A stretch of DNA of 15,808 nucleotides from positions 1 through 15,808 of the forward strand of contig CAZSRF010000041.1 of assembly GCA_964609155.1 (NCBI GenBank), in the 5' to 3' direction. The notes under the pieces are model-generated. The model did no database searches. It was given only the letters and a program-made list of their open reading frames with translations, and was not told the DNA's origin. Origin of the DNA: JAGOUU01 sp964609155 (GTDB lineage: Bacteria; Pseudomonadota; Gammaproteobacteria; JAGOUU01). The position numbers and the translations under genes were made by a program. Positions 15,752-15,808 of this stretch are shown piece after piece (position 1 is the stretch's first letter; every line of letters begins with the position of its first letter).

Positions 15752-15808
15752 TGAACACCGATTTTCACAGACCTATAACGGCCACAATTGCAACCGCAAA
15801 AACTTAAG

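Overview
The window is an AT-rich gammaproteobacterial heavy-metal resistance island. The best guess for the host is Legionella or a close relative. This rests on the low GC (judged by eye, not computed), the codon use and the gene mix: a Hel/Cus-type RND copper pump, a CopA/CopB-type multicopper oxidase, copper and cadmium/zinc P-type ATPases, and ArsC with Acr3. That assignment is inference. The run of exactly 100 N at 7677-7776 shows that this is draft or scaffolded sequence.

Layout, left to right. (1) 2-3748, plus strand: the 3' end of a CusB/HelB membrane-fusion protein, then a complete CusA/HelA RND pump (1086 aa). (2) 3841-4080, plus: a small exported protein with a Cys/Met/His heavy-metal-binding module. 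(3) 4100-5449, minus: three small envelope proteins. They are a MauE/DoxX-like membrane protein, an 80-residue two-helix protein with a Met/His-rich tail, and an exported protein of unknown function. (4) 5450-5805: a non-coding stretch of about 355 bases with a strong inverted repeat and a good sigma-70-type promoter. (5) 5806-11417, plus: a copper operon of a DUF2231 membrane protein with a His-rich tail, a multicopper oxidase fused in frame to a CopB outer-membrane barrel, and a Cu(I) P1B-type ATPase. (6) 11498-12972, plus: arsC and acr3 overlapping by 4 bases and ending in a 19-bp perfect hairpin. (7) 13131-15260, plus: a CadA/ZntA-type Zn/Cd/Pb ATPase. (8) 15461 to the right edge, minus: a small Cys-containing ORF that looks frameshifted near its 5' end.

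How the genes fit together. The P-type ATPases would move Cu(I) and Zn/Cd from cytoplasm to periplasm. The RND pump would take copper or silver on through the outer membrane. The oxidase would convert Cu(I) to less toxic Cu(II) in the periplasm. The small Met/His/Cys proteins may bind or hand over copper. ArsC reduces arsenate to arsenite, which Acr3 exports. No metal sensor (CueR, CusRS, CopY, ArsR or CadC type) is encoded here, so control must come from outside the window.

The most unusual element is the oxidase gene. It joins a PcoA/CopA-type oxidase to a PcoB/CopB-type barrel in one polypeptide, carries a long MKMDHS/MKMDPG repeat, and has a Sec-like rather than twin-arginine signal. This predicts a copper oxidase tethered to the outer membrane. 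The repeat is broken by the assembly gap, which puts the two halves in different reading frames as written.
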